Below, piece after piece: positions 11,628 through 24,225 of a stretch of DNA of 64,000 nucleotides. Numbering within the stretch: the stretch's first letter is position 1; each line of letters begins with the position of its first letter. Location: the NCBI GenBank assembly GCA_022495005.1, contig JAGYXB010000446.1, forward strand, positions 310,001 through 374,000. Direction: 5' to 3'. The position numbers and the translations under genes were made by a program. Below the pieces are notes generated by a model that saw only the letters and a program-made list of their open reading frames with translations, was not told the origin of the DNA and made no database searches. This DNA is from Rhyacophila brunnea (taxonomy: Eukaryota > Arthropoda > Insecta > Trichoptera > Rhyacophilidae).

Positions 11628-12658
11628 TAACGCATGTGGAGACATGACGGATAGTGGAGAGAAAACCAGGTAGCAACACAAGGTAATATCGTAATTACCC
11701 AACAATACAATACCTATCATCTCACTTACAAAGCAGTCAAGACATATTTATTTATACCTACCTAGACGGGTCATAAATAATATAATGATTCATTCATAAT
11801 TTTATTATCGTTGTGATTTCTGAGTTAACCCGTTCACCGCCGGAGGAGGTCAAGCGATTCCGATTGCCTTTTCAGTATTGAAATTATCATAATAAAGGTG
11901 GACAAGTAATTGAGTTGCGGCGCGTTAAATACGCCATAAAAGCTCGCATCGACCCTTCACGACACCTTCTCTCTCACTCTAGCGCTCTCAATATAAGTGG
12001 CGCCCAATCGTGGGACGCGTGGACCAATTGAGGAGTTCATAATTAAAAGTCTATAGTTAACCAAATTGACTAAATCGACTTAAAAGTTCAATATACAGCT
12101 AATTCAATATATTTATTAGTGTTTTAGCTTTTAATAGGGTGTCATTCGAAATTGAAATTTTTACGAACCGGAGCACTCGATAATGTTTGTAATATAATAT
12201 TTAAAAATATTATAAAATGAAAGTTTGTTTGACTTTTGTTTTATTTGTGTTGGACAAATGAAATAACATTTAAAATTCTGACATACTTAATATTGGGCTG
12301 ACAAAATCGGTTATTGTCACAGCTGAATAAATCTAATTTTTTTATGAAATATTTTCCCAGAAATTGTTTTATTCTCTTTCTATCTATTTCTGCCGCTCTC
12401 AAGCAATGGATGGTGACGTATCGAGCGTCAGTGCACGTTACTGCTTTATACTTATAAATAAAACATTATTTGCGAGTATTTATTTAGTTAAGTTAATGAA
12501 ACAGTACCATAATATATCCACGTACTCAAATTAGATACGTAAATATGTCAATAATAACACATTTGTGTGCACATCAGTCAATACAGTATATTGCAAATTT
12601 CTTGGTTTAAAAAATGTTCATCGTGACAGCACATCCGGCAAGTAAAAACTTTATCCTC

Positions 12659-12702
12659 CTTTTTTAACCATGTCCGCACCCTAGTTGGAGCATATGGACA
12701 CC
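12659..12702 (-). repeat. SINE-A 3' fragment
   Basis: The reverse complement reads TGTCCATATG...GTGCGGACATGG and a short A run, matching the conserved SINE-A 3' end (GGCCCATATGATCC, GGATCGGACATGGTC) with several differences. Confidence 0.5.
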
Positions 12703-12919
12703 ACACGGTACCTACATCCATCCCTCTCATGCACCCGTCTTCTCGCGTCTTCACAGGCCATGCCAGCATCCCATAGCTTCGCCGTATACACTCTGTGGAT
12801 AGTATTTAAAGGTCTCTAAACAAAATTTATTAACAACCTCCTGTCGTAAACACCTCTAATTTAATAAGATTATAATATGATAGACAAGTAGGTATACTAT
12901 ATTTGTATCATCACCGATG

Positions 12920-12990
12920 CACAGTGGTAATGCGTCCGCCTATTAAGCTGTGAGTCTCGGCTTAGAATCCCAGGTCATGCAAAGTTACAT
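12920..12990 (+). repeat. tRNA-like sequence, probable SINE head
   Basis: It has an A-box-like CAGTGGTAATGCGTCC and a weak B box (TTAGAATCCCAG) at tRNA spacing, but no acceptor-stem pairing, so it is not a tRNA gene. The downstream ATGTTGTTTTTGGGC faintly resembles the SINE-A body. Confidence 0.35.
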
Positions 12991-13932
12991 GTTGTTTTTG
13001 GGCTAAGATTATGAACATAAAAAAAAATCTGAAAAACATAGGATTGTAGAACCAACGAGAATAAAAACAATGTATACATTATTTTTATATATTTTTTTAA
13101 TTTAATCAAAAATAATTCAATCGGTTTGTTTCCTCTGAAAATTTCCCGCTCTACAGCACAAGCTGTTGTCCTTTTCTGACAACATTTTTATTAGTCACTC
13201 CTCTCTTTCTTTCGCTATAATTTCTTCGCAGTATGTTTCCCTCTGGCGTTATTTTTTGTTTCTTTTTTCACTCTTTACCATCCACTCACTATCTCTTTTA
13301 CTCTTACTACAATAATGCATTGTCTGTCTCGGTTGACTTGAAACTAATGACTTAATCAACGTTGCAAGGTGCGTTTACCATGTACAGTCAGACAATAAAA
13401 TAAATATGTAATCAGACTTGTAATTTTTAATTAAACACATTTTATTATTATTTAGGTGCTAGATTAACTTATGTTATTATCTTGCACTGTAAGTTGGCTT
13501 ATTTAATCAATACCTACTATCGACTGAGGGCATTTTATGGTGGTTGTATTTAAATTATAATTGCTACCGAAAGTCTTGTTCAGATTATGCTAGTATTTTT
13601 GTCTATTGGCGAGTAATTTAGTGAAATCATTAAGTGGAGTCATTTTGTTAGGTCAGAATACGATATCTTTAGGTGAGTTCATTAGTATCCTCGCAAAAAT
13701 GTCGTTTCGTTCGAGAGAAGATACAACTTTTAAAAAAATTTCGGATTATTTAAAATTTGTTAAACACCATGAGTGCCTGTGGATTTTTAAATCTACGCTC
13801 CATAAAAATAAATAAGCTCCTAGTGCATCTCTTCTCCTATTGATCAATTTTCTTTTCTCTCGCTGATTTCTCTTTTCAAAAATATTTTTTTAGTAGTTAT
13901 ATTATAGGTGTTTCTTCGCTTTTCTTTTTTGC

Positions 13933-14002
13933 TTTCGACCATGTCCGATCCTAATAGGATCATATGGGCCTCCACAGAGTAGAGGTTTGTATTGACAGAT
14001 TG
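13933..14002 (-). repeat. SINE-A 3' fragment
   Basis: Reads CGACCATGTCCGATCCTAAT, then AGGATCATATGGGCCTCCAC, then AGAGGTTTGTATTGACAGAT: the exact complement of the SINE-A 3' third. Confidence 0.75.
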
Positions 14003-14891
14003 TAAAACAGTTATGAATATTTTCAATTAGGTGGTTTTCCAAGTCACAATTTTTCCCGAGCTATTTTCGATACCTATGAATCCCGGGATTGATAAACATA
14101 ATCCCGAATCTTTCGGGATTGATTTTTATATCAATTTTTATGGAAAATAAAATAAAAACGAAAATATAACAGAAAAAATACTTTTAATAACAAATAGCTA
14201 CATTAGAAATAAACTAAGTTTGAATGAAGTTTGATTTATACCCATGTGTAAGTTGCCGATTCTTTTTATTTTTCACATAAATTAATAAAAATGAGAATGA
14301 TTGGAAAAAAACAATTCTTCGCACTATTTACAAAGTAATTCCACCATGATCTCATACGTTTTACGGCAGTTTCATTTTTGGCTGACTAATTAGATTTATG
14401 AAGCGGAAAGGCTATAAGTACACCATGATTTGCTTTACTATTTTAAATCTCGCTAACCCATTCATTAAGTCTTAACTATCAGAATCAGCAATCTTATTTA
14501 TTAAATTCACATTATTATTTATATTACAATATTATTTACTCCATTGTATATAATATAAATAGTATAAATTATACTAGATTTATTTTTGACCGATTTTATC
14601 AATGTTATTTGTAAATATGAAATTTTATATTAACAGTGGAAAAAAATGCCAATCCCGGGACCAGTCCCGGATCCCGGGATTATCAAATTGTAATCTCAAA
14701 ATCCCGGGATCAGAATTTTGGCTCGGGATTGGATTCCCTAGTCACAATGATTGCATACTAATTTACAAATGGCGCTGTTACCCACCTATATCACTGTCAA
14801 TATATTTATTATAATATTTGAAAAGTCATTCTATTTTTTATTAATTTATTATTTTAAGTGCAAGTACATTAACTATACTTTTGAATAATCC

Positions 14892-15120
14892 TGACATCGG
14901 TTAGTAATTAATGTAAATTATTAATACTTTTTGATTTAAAATACAAAAGCCGGTTACATACCAAAAACAATAACGCAATTTAGTAAGAATTTTAAGAACC
15001 GCTGGCTAATTTCGTCAACATTCGATACGACACACGTAGCTTAGCGGTCAGGACATACGGGCGTGAATCCCAGGGGGTGCGAGTTCGAGCATAGCTGGGT
15101 ACCGTATTTTTAAAAAAAGT
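14892..15120 (+). mobile_element. SINE-C composite element, copy 1
   Basis: It begins with ATCGGTTAGTAATTAATG and TTTGATTTAAAATACAAAAG, then GCTAATTTCGTC, followed by a tRNA-like stretch (15031-15103) with A box TAGCTTAGCGGTCAGG and B box GAGTTCGAGC. The same order occurs near 61.9-62.16 kb, 28.1-28.75 kb and, inverted, 17.13-17.5 kb. The tRNA-like part lies inside the element, not at its 5' end, which is unusual for a SINE. Confidence 0.6.
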
Positions 15121-16215
15121 GGTTATATACTTCTTACAGATCTTTTAAAATGGTGAAAATCATATCTACTAGTTATACATTATTTAAGTATTATTTATTA
15201 GTAGAATTAAATAGTTTTATTACACTAAACATTATATATCCTATATATTATCGTTTATTACTTAGGTATATATCTACCTATATCGAATCTATTTATACGT
15301 ATAAAAGAATCATTTCTTTTTATCGATGTTACAACCTGGTTAGTTACTTTGTGGAAACTTTGTCGATCTGACAAAAGTTTTCCAATATGTATTCAATACA
15401 ACTTCAACATATAAAAGCTCCCACAGGACTATGCGGTTTTCCATATAATACGTTATATAAAAATGTCAACTACTATATTATTATATGAACGCGATACACT
15501 AACAAAGGATTGAAACTTTGGTATCTTTGTCATATTTTAAATTATAGCGTTTTTAATGAAAATATCATTGACGTTATGTAATTGTCAAAAAATAATATGG
15601 TGTTGTACCTAATTACCTACCTATTTCGTAAATAAAAAACGTGTAAATTTTAAAAATATGAAAAAATCGTTGCTAAATTTGGACATCAACTTTAGTCACA
15701 TTGTACAAAATAGGTATATTTTTGGGCAATTTGAAATTAAAAATCATAGAGGACGGCATTTTGTCTGTTTAAGAGCATATTTTAGTGAAACGGGAAATAA
15801 TTTTCAGCAATAGGTGGGATGTAATTTCGCCCGCGTTTGCCATTCGGAGAGCGATAGTCAACCTGTGAGCACGTCAATTTGTTTTGTGATGGTGTCGGAG
15901 GAATTAATTCTTAAATCGTGTAAAAATGACTAAAAACGTTACATATTTACTCGAAAAACAACACATGTTAATGAATATATTATTATTATTACTTAAATAA
16001 GAATAAAAATTAAAGTGACGCATGTTGAATTTTTATGACAAAAAAAGTTTGCACAATCAGCGCGTCGCGTAGTCACGATCGTTTTAGATTTAGACCATGC
16101 CTCAGCTGCTATATGCTTGCTGGCAGCTTATCACTGATAAAGTTAGTGGCGGGCACTATTAAATTTTTTCGCGGGTGCCACGTTGTCGACCTCTGGTATT
16201 ATTTTTTTTGGTTCT

Positions 16216-16397
16216 AGTCGGTTATGTGGAATACAGCGGCAAACATATTTTGAAAATACCCTATATACTGGATTATTTGTTAGTTTGGCTTAGTTTAGGT
16301 TAGGTTAGGTTTGGTTTGGTTTGGTTAACCTAACAAATAATCTAGTATATCGGCTATTTTCAAAATGTGTTTGCCGCTGTATCCCACATAACCGACT
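16216..16397. repeat. fold-back element with GGTTA-rich loop
   Basis: Two arms of about 70 bases, starting AGTCGGTTATGTGGAATACA on the left and its complement on the right, enclose GTTTGGCTTAGTTTAGGTTA and further GGTTA and GGTTTG pentamers. The arms differ by only a few bases. It is non-coding. Confidence 0.85.
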
Positions 16398-17129
16398 TCT
16401 ACCATTTTTTTGTAAAAAAAATACAAATATAGGAATTTAAAGAAACTTGCAATGTCAATCAATTAAATCCATATAAGTACATAAAGCATGTCTTTTTGAA
16501 CAAAATTTATCGTTGCTTGTGGGCGTCAACACACAGCGATGTTATATTAAAAAAAACTCTCGCATAATAAAGCCGTAAAATAATTCAAAAAGTTTCGGTA
16601 ATTTACGGGATTTTTTATTACTTTAATGAATATTTCCGACGCGTTGCTAATTGTTAGAGGTATTCATAAATAATTCTTAATTATTTTAATGACATGCAAT
16701 TATAAATATGATCCACGCCACACATTACCTATGAGAACATAAATATTTTTTTCCCAATGTGGAAATAATTAACAATCACTCCATTACTCCGTGATTCATG
16801 AGAGTAATGACTACATACATGTTACATGGTGTAGTAGTAAGTAACTCCAAAATGAGAAATAATTTATTAATAATCATTATTCATAATCATCACTGAGAAG
16901 ATATGTTACCAGGGAATACAGAATGGGATCTCACTAAATGATGCTGTCTAGCGTCCACCGAAAAAAAATTAGCAAAATTAAATAAGAATAAGATATATTA
17001 TTGTGATATAATAAAATCATCTTCGTTTTTGGCATGGCAACCATTGACTGTATTGGCCTCCTCCAAAAACTCTCTACATTGCGAACGAATCAGTGCTGCC
17101 GATTTCCAATTGATTTCATTTTGGTCACC

Positions 17130-17510
17130 ATGATGAATATATCGCCTTATAGTCTTTTTTTAAATATATAAAAACATTATAATATAGAACATACATCATT
17201 TTGAAAAACACTTTCTGAGAGAATATAATTATAACCAATAGAAAAAATCTTTTTTGAAAAAAATAAGCCACTCCGGTAGGGAATCGAACCCTGCATCTCC
17301 CGGGTTTACGCCCCATCCGCGCATTACCTCTATGCTACGCAGTGACATAGGTACTAATTGCGACAAATTTTTAACTATTGGTCACTTTTAATACCCACTC
17401 ATCAGCGCTATTTCAAATCAAGCTACTTTGGCAATCGATTTTTGTTACTTAAATCAAAGTAGATACCTATTACTTTGATTACTAACCGACGTCGTGGATT
17501 TCTCCAATAT
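17130..17510 (-). mobile_element. SINE-C composite element, copy 2 (inverted)
   Basis: Read on the minus strand: GTCGGTTAGTAATC, TTTGATTTAAGTAACAAAAA, a tRNA-like part with GCATAGAGGTAATGCGCGG (A box) and GGGTTCGATTCCC (B box), then TTTTTTCTATTGG and AAGTGTTTTTC. The tRNA-like section is complemented on the plus strand at 17268-17345. It is inserted in repeat J. Confidence 0.7.
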
Positions 17511-17554
17511 TTTTTATGATGCAACTTACTTGAACTTGCTAATAATTTATAATT

Positions 17555-17716
17555 AACTATTTCTTTTATTCAACAAATAATTCACAAGATTTAAGAATGT
17601 ATCATTCTAATTATTGAACATACGTACGTTTTTCAAAATTATGTAACTTATGTTCAATAATTAGAATGATACATTCTTAAATCTTGTGAATTATTCGTTG
17701 AATAAAAGAAATAGTT
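17555..17716. repeat. 67/68-bp inverted repeat (tail module, head to head)
   Basis: Arms 17555-17622 and 17649-17716 are reverse complements with one mismatch; each starts or ends with AACTATTTCTTTTATTCAAC. The same 68-base module, with one difference, occurs singly at 47138-47205 and in diverged form at 40.2, 28.0 and 1.8 kb, where it adjoins SINE-C. Confidence 0.9.
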
Positions 17717-18920
17717 AAATATACATCATAATATGATAATTTTATTATTTACACGGCAGAAATTTTAGTTGTCATTTCGGATATCTTGTCCTATGGACTT
17801 CCAAAAAAATCTGAGAGCTTTTTATAAAATTGAAAATCCCTTCAAACATATAAATATGTATAAGTACATAAATTACGTAGGTACACATTTAAAAATGAAT
17901 AAGGCAATTTCATTTTGTTGGGGAGATAGGTTTGAGATGGCTTCCTTGCCTAAACGTTGACAAAACAGAGAATACAGAATTAATGGAAACTGAAATAGGT
18001 ACCTAACGTGTGTGGAGTACTTTTAACAGGCAACCGATCTCGAGTGTGGAAGAATATTATGCATATTATATGGGATAAACTTAAACACATGTCAATAATA
18101 CGTAATTCTAAGCTTTTCCTTCGTTTTGACAACTTCTCTCGGCTTATATGCTGACGTTCATTCAGTATTGGTGTATTTAAGTTGCAAAATACACTATTGC
18201 ACGTCTATAATGTGTGTTTTATTTTCATATGACACTCATACATTCAAAACCCTGCTTCAAAATGTAGTGTATTGGGGTACAGATAGCCTAACTAAATTAT
18301 ATTTATTAATTTGTTCTGTGTATATTAGGTACTATTGAAATAAGTGTACCTAATTATTTCTGTTAGAGATTACTTCATTAAAAAAAAGAATACCTTTGGA
18401 AAAACGCAATATACCTACCATATTATTTTGCCATGCCCTTAATCCTATGTATTTAGGGTTTAATTGTTTTATTGGTGTTAATAGATTTTTGTGTTGATGT
18501 TATACATAAACTCAAAGTGTGAACTGGCCGTATTACTAATTTTCGAAAAATCGGACTTAAGACATTCTGGCTCTGAAGTATGATTTACTTACTCCATCAT
18601 TAGTAATATCGCCATCGTGATAGTTTGACTTACATATAGCCGGGTATTTTTTATAAATTTTAAATTTCGCGCCGTTTGCGCCACATTACGCCCGATCGGA
18701 CAGAGTGAAACAAGGTGCGCGATCATTTGTTTCTTTTTCAATACGATCAATTGGACGATAGCCGTTCTGTATCATCGTGGTAGTAAATAAAATATTTAAA
18801 TAATGTAACCGACGCCATTTTTTTTTCTTCGCGAGGGCATATGTACCTACCTACCTAGTACCTACGTATCGGAAGCAACACATCTATTTAAAAATACCAT
18901 AATTGGATAATACCATAATA

Positions 18921-19121
18921 ACCCACGGTGGCCGCGCGGCTTAAGCGTTAGACTATCACGCCGTGGGTGTCAGGTTCAAATCCTGGGTCTGGCAAGTACA
19001 CGTATTGTTTTTCAATTTGTGTGTGAGTCAGGATATGGACCTAATAGGTAGAGCAAGTGGCTGGCATCTGTGGAGGCCCATATGATCCTATTAAGATCGG
19101 ACATGGTCGAAGAAGAATTGG
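18921..19121 (+). mobile_element. SINE-A, copy with intact tRNA head and internal deletion
   Basis: The best-preserved head in the window: CCCACGGTGGCCGCGCGG, TTAAGCGTTAGACTATC, CCGTGGG and box B GGTTCAAATCC. The body follows, but the stretch between GGCTGGCATC and TGTGGAGGCCC lacks about 50 bases seen in other copies. It ends with GATCGGACATGGTCGAAG. Confidence 0.88.
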
Positions 19122-19253
19122 AAACTCTGATATTACAGTCTAAGTAGGTAACTATTTAGCTATTTCTTGATACTAGTATATTTACGCAAGTATCTACCTA
19201 TATTTAATTGTACCAAATTAGGTATTTAATTTAATATTAAGTAAGGTCATCCG

Positions 19254-19325
19254 ACTCTTGTAGTCTAGAGCGTAAAGCGCAGTCCTATCATCCGGGGACT
19301 CCAAGCTCGATTCCCGTGAGGTCAC
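19254..19325 (+). repeat. tRNA-like sequence, probable SINE fragment
   Basis: It has an A-box-like TAGTCTAGAGCGTAAAGCGC and B-box-like GCTCGATTCCCGTGAGG at tRNA-like spacing. The cloverleaf is not complete, so a functional tRNA is unlikely. Confidence 0.4.
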
Positions 19326-19548
19326 AATATAGTTATGGGATTTTTTTTAAATTCTGGATGTTTGTGATTATTTCATTTCTACTACTAACAACACTACTTT
19401 TAAAGGGGTTTAATGGCCTGTTGTATGTTAAAAACATATATATATATATATGTTCTTATATGAAAAGTTTAATTAAGTCATCTGAATTATTAATTAAAAT
19501 TAAACATAATATTATGTACTTATTTCACATAATTTAATGATTATCAAG

Positions 19549-19660
19549 ACTGGTCTCGTCCGCTTTAATGATATATTATCAACTGATGATAATGTTATAA
19601 TAATAACCCAACAATAACTCATCAGTTGATAATGGTCCATTAAAGCTAATGAAACCAGTT
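19549..19660. repeat. inverted repeat MITE (about 45-bp arms)
   Basis: Left ACTGGTCTCGTCCGCTTTAA and right (reverse complement) AACTGGTTTCATTAGCTTTA continue into TTATCAACTGATGA on both sides. The arms are about 80% identical around a 22-base AT loop. Confidence 0.7.
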
Positions 19661-20057
19661 ATAATAATTATTAATCTATGTGAAATAAATTGGTACGTAG
19701 GTACTAACTATTGTATTTTATTTCAACTTATTGATACAATGTCTTTCCTACAAGAATTGACAGTTGATACAATTAAAGAAAAACAATACTTCCTAATTAT
19801 CTGTATTCCATTAAAATATGTACAAGCTTTAAAAAAATTAAATAAAAATCAGTTAGGTAATTTAATTATTGTATATTATTATTACTATAATATAACATCA
19901 CGTATATTTACGGGTTCTTAAAATATTTAGCCGAGACAGGAAAATCTACGAATAAAGCAACCCTTAACAGGAAAAGTATACACATATTCTTCATCCCTTT
20001 TCCTCTACAGAGGAGGGTTAATAGCGCTTATAAGGGCAACAGAACCGTATTTACATC

Positions 20058-20249
20058 ATGGCCAAAACAAAAGGAAGAGAAAAAACCACAAGATCGGATA
20101 GGGGGCATCTGTCTGCGATGACCCCGTCCCCCGAGGCTGCTTACTGGAGGTGGTGCGAACGGACCGCAGCCTTAAAAGGGGGTTGTGAACGGCCATCTTA
20201 TTTCCTTTTCCGGGGATTTTCCCGGAAAATAGGAATCCCTATGATGTGA
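20058..20249 (+). other. short GC-rich open frame, unidentified
   Basis: A 63-codon frame starts at an ATG in a GC-rich island of an otherwise AT-rich intron. It encodes segments KGREKTTRSDRG and PEAAYWRWCERTAALKGGCE. It is unlike its surroundings in composition and may be a retrotransposon fragment. I recognise no domain and see no splice sites or polyA signal tying it to a gene. Confidence 0.25.
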
Positions 20250-21364
20250 TAATCTCGTGTGAAATTGCAACGATATGTTCATGTGTTATTTTGAAGGGTG
20301 TTTTGGTTATTGTGCATTTTAGACGATGCGGTCGTTGTTCTGTCAGCCTTTTAGAATATAAATAATTATAATAGGTATATATTATATATATATATTTAAT
20401 AGGAATTTACTACATCATTTCAATATAATATAAACGATTCTACAATTGATTTTTATAGCAAGTAGATATGATATATAAATTGATGAGTTACATAATATTA
20501 TGAAATATAAATTCAACTGCTCCATACTTGAAAACTGAGATCTGCTTTCCTGATTTTATAAGGTTTTAGTTACTTAAAATGTTGGAGAAAAAATCTGCTA
20601 ATTTTTAAAGAAAATGTTTAGCTTTTTTCATTAAACCCTGTTTTTCTAAGGAAGAACACATTTTTTATATTTTATTTTAAAAGCCCAACTAATGTATGAG
20701 GCTTCGCATAATGTCACTTCATTGATCGATATATTATATGTATATATAAAAAAGAACAATAATAATAACATTTTCCAATTAAAAAATAGGTAGCTGTATA
20801 TAGGCAAACAATATATCAAAATGAAAATAATTCTGATTCTGTACAATTCCTGGTTAGATCACCATATATTTGTGTTTTCCAAAGTTTGCGTGTTTATATT
20901 TTGATCGTTTCGCTTCTACTAACGCACTGTTGTTTTACTACGCTACTGTCATTGGATCTAATAACCTGTTGTAGTGTTAAAAACGAATGTATATTTATAT
21001 GACATAGGTACCAATATATTATAAAAAATAAAAAAAAATAATCGAATCCAAAATATGCAAACTATACCTAATAAAAAATCAATGGTAAAAATTTAAAACT
21101 GAATGGAAATATAGCCTAAGTTTTATTATATACTTAGATTATATTATACCTGTCAACACATATATTATGCAGGTAAGTATAATTCTTAATAATTAGGAAT
21201 TTACTTAGGCTTGTAATTTTTATATAGGTATTTTGTGAATCAATACCTATCTGGTAAACACATTGATGTTAAATTTTGTTAAAATGAGTTAAACAATACG
21301 TATTTATTTTATTAGTTTAACAATTTCTAGTTTTTTAATATTAACGAAAGTAAATAACACTTAC

Positions 21365-21612
21365 GATGACCGAGCAGCTTACTCATCGGCCTATAACGTT
21401 GTGGGGCAGGTTTAAATCCTGGGTCTGGCAAATACACATATTGTTTTTCAATTTGTGTTTGAGACAGGGTATGGACCTAATAGATTGAGCCAGTGACTAA
21501 CATCAATTTCTCGTAAAAACAAAAATCTGTTATTGCAAACCTCCACCCTAATATGGAGACCCATAATATGGGTCATATTATGATCTTATTAGGATCGGAC
21601 ATGGTTAAAAAA
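21365..21612 (+). mobile_element. SINE-A copy
   Basis: Head GATGACCGAGCAGCTTACTC and CATCGGCCTATAACGTTG, box B-like GTTTAAATCCTGGGTCTGGC, body CACATATTGTTTTTCAATTT, GGTATGGACCTAATAG, CATCAATTTCTCGTAAAAAC, and 3' end GATCCGAT-type GGATCGGACATGG followed by A. The 3' third has a short duplication around CCCATAATATGGG. Confidence 0.88.
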
Positions 21613-21657
21613 TCATCATTTATATCTGAAAATGTACCTATAAATTGCTTGTTAGTA

Positions 21658-21693
21658 CGAATTAGTTTATGAATCTGTTCATAAGCTAATTCG
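21658..21693. repeat. tight hairpin, 16-17 bp stem
   Basis: CGAATTAGTTTATGAA and GTTCATAAGCTAATTCG pair around a three-base loop with one mismatch. It lies just after the SINE-A tail and may be a short palindromic insertion or hot spot product. Confidence 0.6.
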
Positions 21694-22626
21694 AAATACG
21701 AGTACCACACCGTTTCACTACCATTTAGTAGTACGAACAGTTAATAAGTTAATCACTATTACATTAGACAACAGCAGTGGCGAAGACTCCATACTAGGCG
21801 ATTATTTAAATCCTACCTTCTTAAGAAAAATATTTTTTAATTTTATATTGACATATTAAATAATATAATCACATAATAATATATTCAATATGCCCAACGA
21901 CATCTATCGTATAATTGTCATAATAATTTTACGATCTTTCCACTATTTCAATAAGCACTATTTATGGCATGTCTTGAAGGTTTTAAAAAATAAGCGACAT
22001 CTCGTTTCGCTTCACATATTGTATGGATTACGTTCGCGTGAATCGAAAACTTTTTTATATGAAGTTTTTTTCTCATAATTTCAAGACGTCTGCGGCGGCT
22101 TATATAAATTGGTAAGCTATTTAAGGAGCGCTCACATTTTACGTAAGTGCACATTTATTCAAAATAATTTATAAGATAATTTGAAAAAATATTTCTAGGG
22201 ATTCAATCACATATAAATATTGATTGTTGTTAAAAATAATAAATAATTTATCTCGTGATTTTTATTTGTCAGTTAGTTTATTCATAGGCTAAGACAATTT
22301 ATTCTGCCAATTATGTGGATTGAAATCTGATATTGTATCTAAGTCTGTGTTTTAAATATAGAAGTATTTTAAAATGTCTAGTTTACGGGTTAAATTATAA
22401 ATTGTTATGGAACAGATTCACAACAACCGATATTTTCAATATATTTTGAGCATATTTTGGGTTTATATTTAAGAAAATACATAATTAAAATTAATTGCTT
22501 ATTTTATACCATTAGTGAGCTTTTGAAATTTCATCGATTTTTGTGTACCTACATATTCATCAGTAGTTATGTCGGATTATCTTCTTATTTCTCGTAAATA
22601 CATCTAACAAGTGTGCTTTCTCCACA

Positions 22627-22664
22627 GCCTACCTGTTTCCAAAGGTCACCCTTCGCCACTGGAA
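22627..22664 (-). repeat. MITE family E terminal fragment
   Basis: ACAGCCTACCTG...ACCCTTCGCCACTGG matches the family E terminus with about 10 inserted bases. It is a solitary end. Confidence 0.4.
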
Positions 22665-23492
22665 AACAGTAGTTATTGTGTATTTCGTTCACTACAAATA
22701 ATATTCAATAATATGAAGTTGTCTAGAGTTGTCTTGAATTTAAATAATTTCAGTTAACAGCAAATTGAATGAGTTGTATTAATTTATTTTTCAATTCTCA
22801 ATTCCTGAACAGTTCAGCAAAAATAAAATTAAAAAATCCTACGTCTGAGTTAATTTTTCCATTAACCGCAAAATACACAACTCAACCCAACATAACGACT
22901 TTATCATTCAATCTCGTTGTAGATATGCACATATAATATTATCTGAAATCTCTTCTCAAATAGAAAAAAAACGAATAAAATTCAAATATCAAAGATTCTG
23001 ATATCATTATTGACTTGCGGATATCCGGTTTGAAAGTTTTTAGATCCTGAAAGCAAACCTTTTTGAGGTCAAAGGCTTCGCATAATTTATGCCAAGTCAG
23101 CTGAAGTGAATGAAAGTGAATCCTTGCGGAAAATTTCGAAAGAAAATTTACTTCAAAGAAAACGATCTCGAAGATGTTCGAGCCAAAGGGAAATTTATGG
23201 GGTCAGATGGAAAACGATTTCGGATGAAATAGAAAATAAGAAGATTTTGGCGCTATCCTGAAAAGTAAACAGTGTATCTATGATTTTGAATTTTCAATAT
23301 TTTATCCACTATAGGTATTACGTAGACGTATTAAATATACGTTGCAAATAAATATATTTCAAAAATGTTTGATTAAACTTCTCTCTTCCTCATTCACCAT
23401 CATGATTGAGGATCATTATTACTCTGAAATATGTAAGCACCTACTTGTAAATCTTGGATTGGCTTTCTTCATCTTTCGTATACTCTATGACC

Positions 23493-24053
23493 CAGTGGCG
23501 AAGGGTGGAGGTGTGCTGTTAAGATCCGCTATAAACAGTGCATACTAAACTTCATCAGACATACGTATTTGTTTTCATTGAAATAAGACTACAATTTACA
23601 GACGGTGTTGATTACTTTTTAAAGTTAAATTAAACCCTGCGAAACCAAGCCATAATAAATAATAGTCAAAAAATACTCGTATACGAATATCTATAAAATA
23701 TCTAAAATTATGCAATTAAATCATACATAACTTTGGATATTTTATAGATAGAATAATATTTTTTATCTATTATAGTTTGGTTTAGGTAGGGCTTAATGAA
23801 TTAAAAAAATGAACAAACAATATGTGTAATACGCATTCTTAATCCAACGAAAACAAGTAAGTAGTATGGAAAAGTGTGCAATCAATATTTTCGTATCGCC
23901 CAAAGTATACCAAAAATATTATGGTTTGGTTTAGGCAGGGTTTAATTGATTTTTAAAAACTAACCAACACCATCTGTAAATTATTGTAGGCTTAGTTCAA
24001 TTAAAACAAATACGAATGACTAACAAAGATCAATGTGCACTATTTATGGTTAA
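23493..24053 (+). repeat. MITE family E, copy with intact left terminus
   Basis: The left end reads CAGTGGCGAAGGGTGGAGGT followed by GTGCTGTTAAGATCCGC. Two internal segments (AACCCTGC...AAACCAAGCCA, and later GGTTTGGTTTAGGCAGGG) form inverted pairs. The right terminal repeat is cut at GCACTATTTATGGTTAAAC where the 29-bp array begins. Confidence 0.75.
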
Positions 24054-24054
24054 A

Positions 24055-24225
24055 CATAATATATTTTGTACCTAAATGACAATAATATTATATTTTGTAC
24101 CTAAATGACAATAATATTATATTTTGTACCTAAATGACAATAATATTATATTTTGTACCTAAATGACAATAATATTATATTTTGTACCTAAATGACAATA
24201 ATATTATATTTTGTACCTAAATGAC
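24055..24225 (+). repeat. 29-bp tandem repeat, about 6 units
   Basis: The unit is AATAATATTATATTTTGTAC plus CTAAATGAC. Five exact consecutive copies (24081-24225) are preceded by a slightly different first unit. Exact identity means recent expansion. It lies exactly between family E (left) and family H (right). Confidence 0.95.

Larger units (their letters stand above)
16926..18300 (+). repeat. repeat J, copy 1 (interrupted by SINE-C material)
   Basis: Blocks at 16926-17125 and 17725-18300 match, in reverse complement, one continuous stretch at 53692-54490. Shared landmarks include TTTTTGGCATGGCAACC, ACACGGCAG, TATGGACTTCCA, GCAATTTCATT, GGCAACCGA and ATGTAGTGTATTGGGGTAC. The intervening roughly 600 bases are SINE-C sequence absent from the other copy. 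On the minus strand at about 17030-17125 a frame containing CREFLEEANTVNGCHAKN is conserved in the second copy, so the repeat may derive from a coding element. The family is not recognised. Confidence 0.75.

Noticed and set aside
24055..24225. Regular 29-bp repeats resembling a CRISPR array
   Set aside because: Units are contiguous without spacers and the host is an animal; it is a minisatellite.
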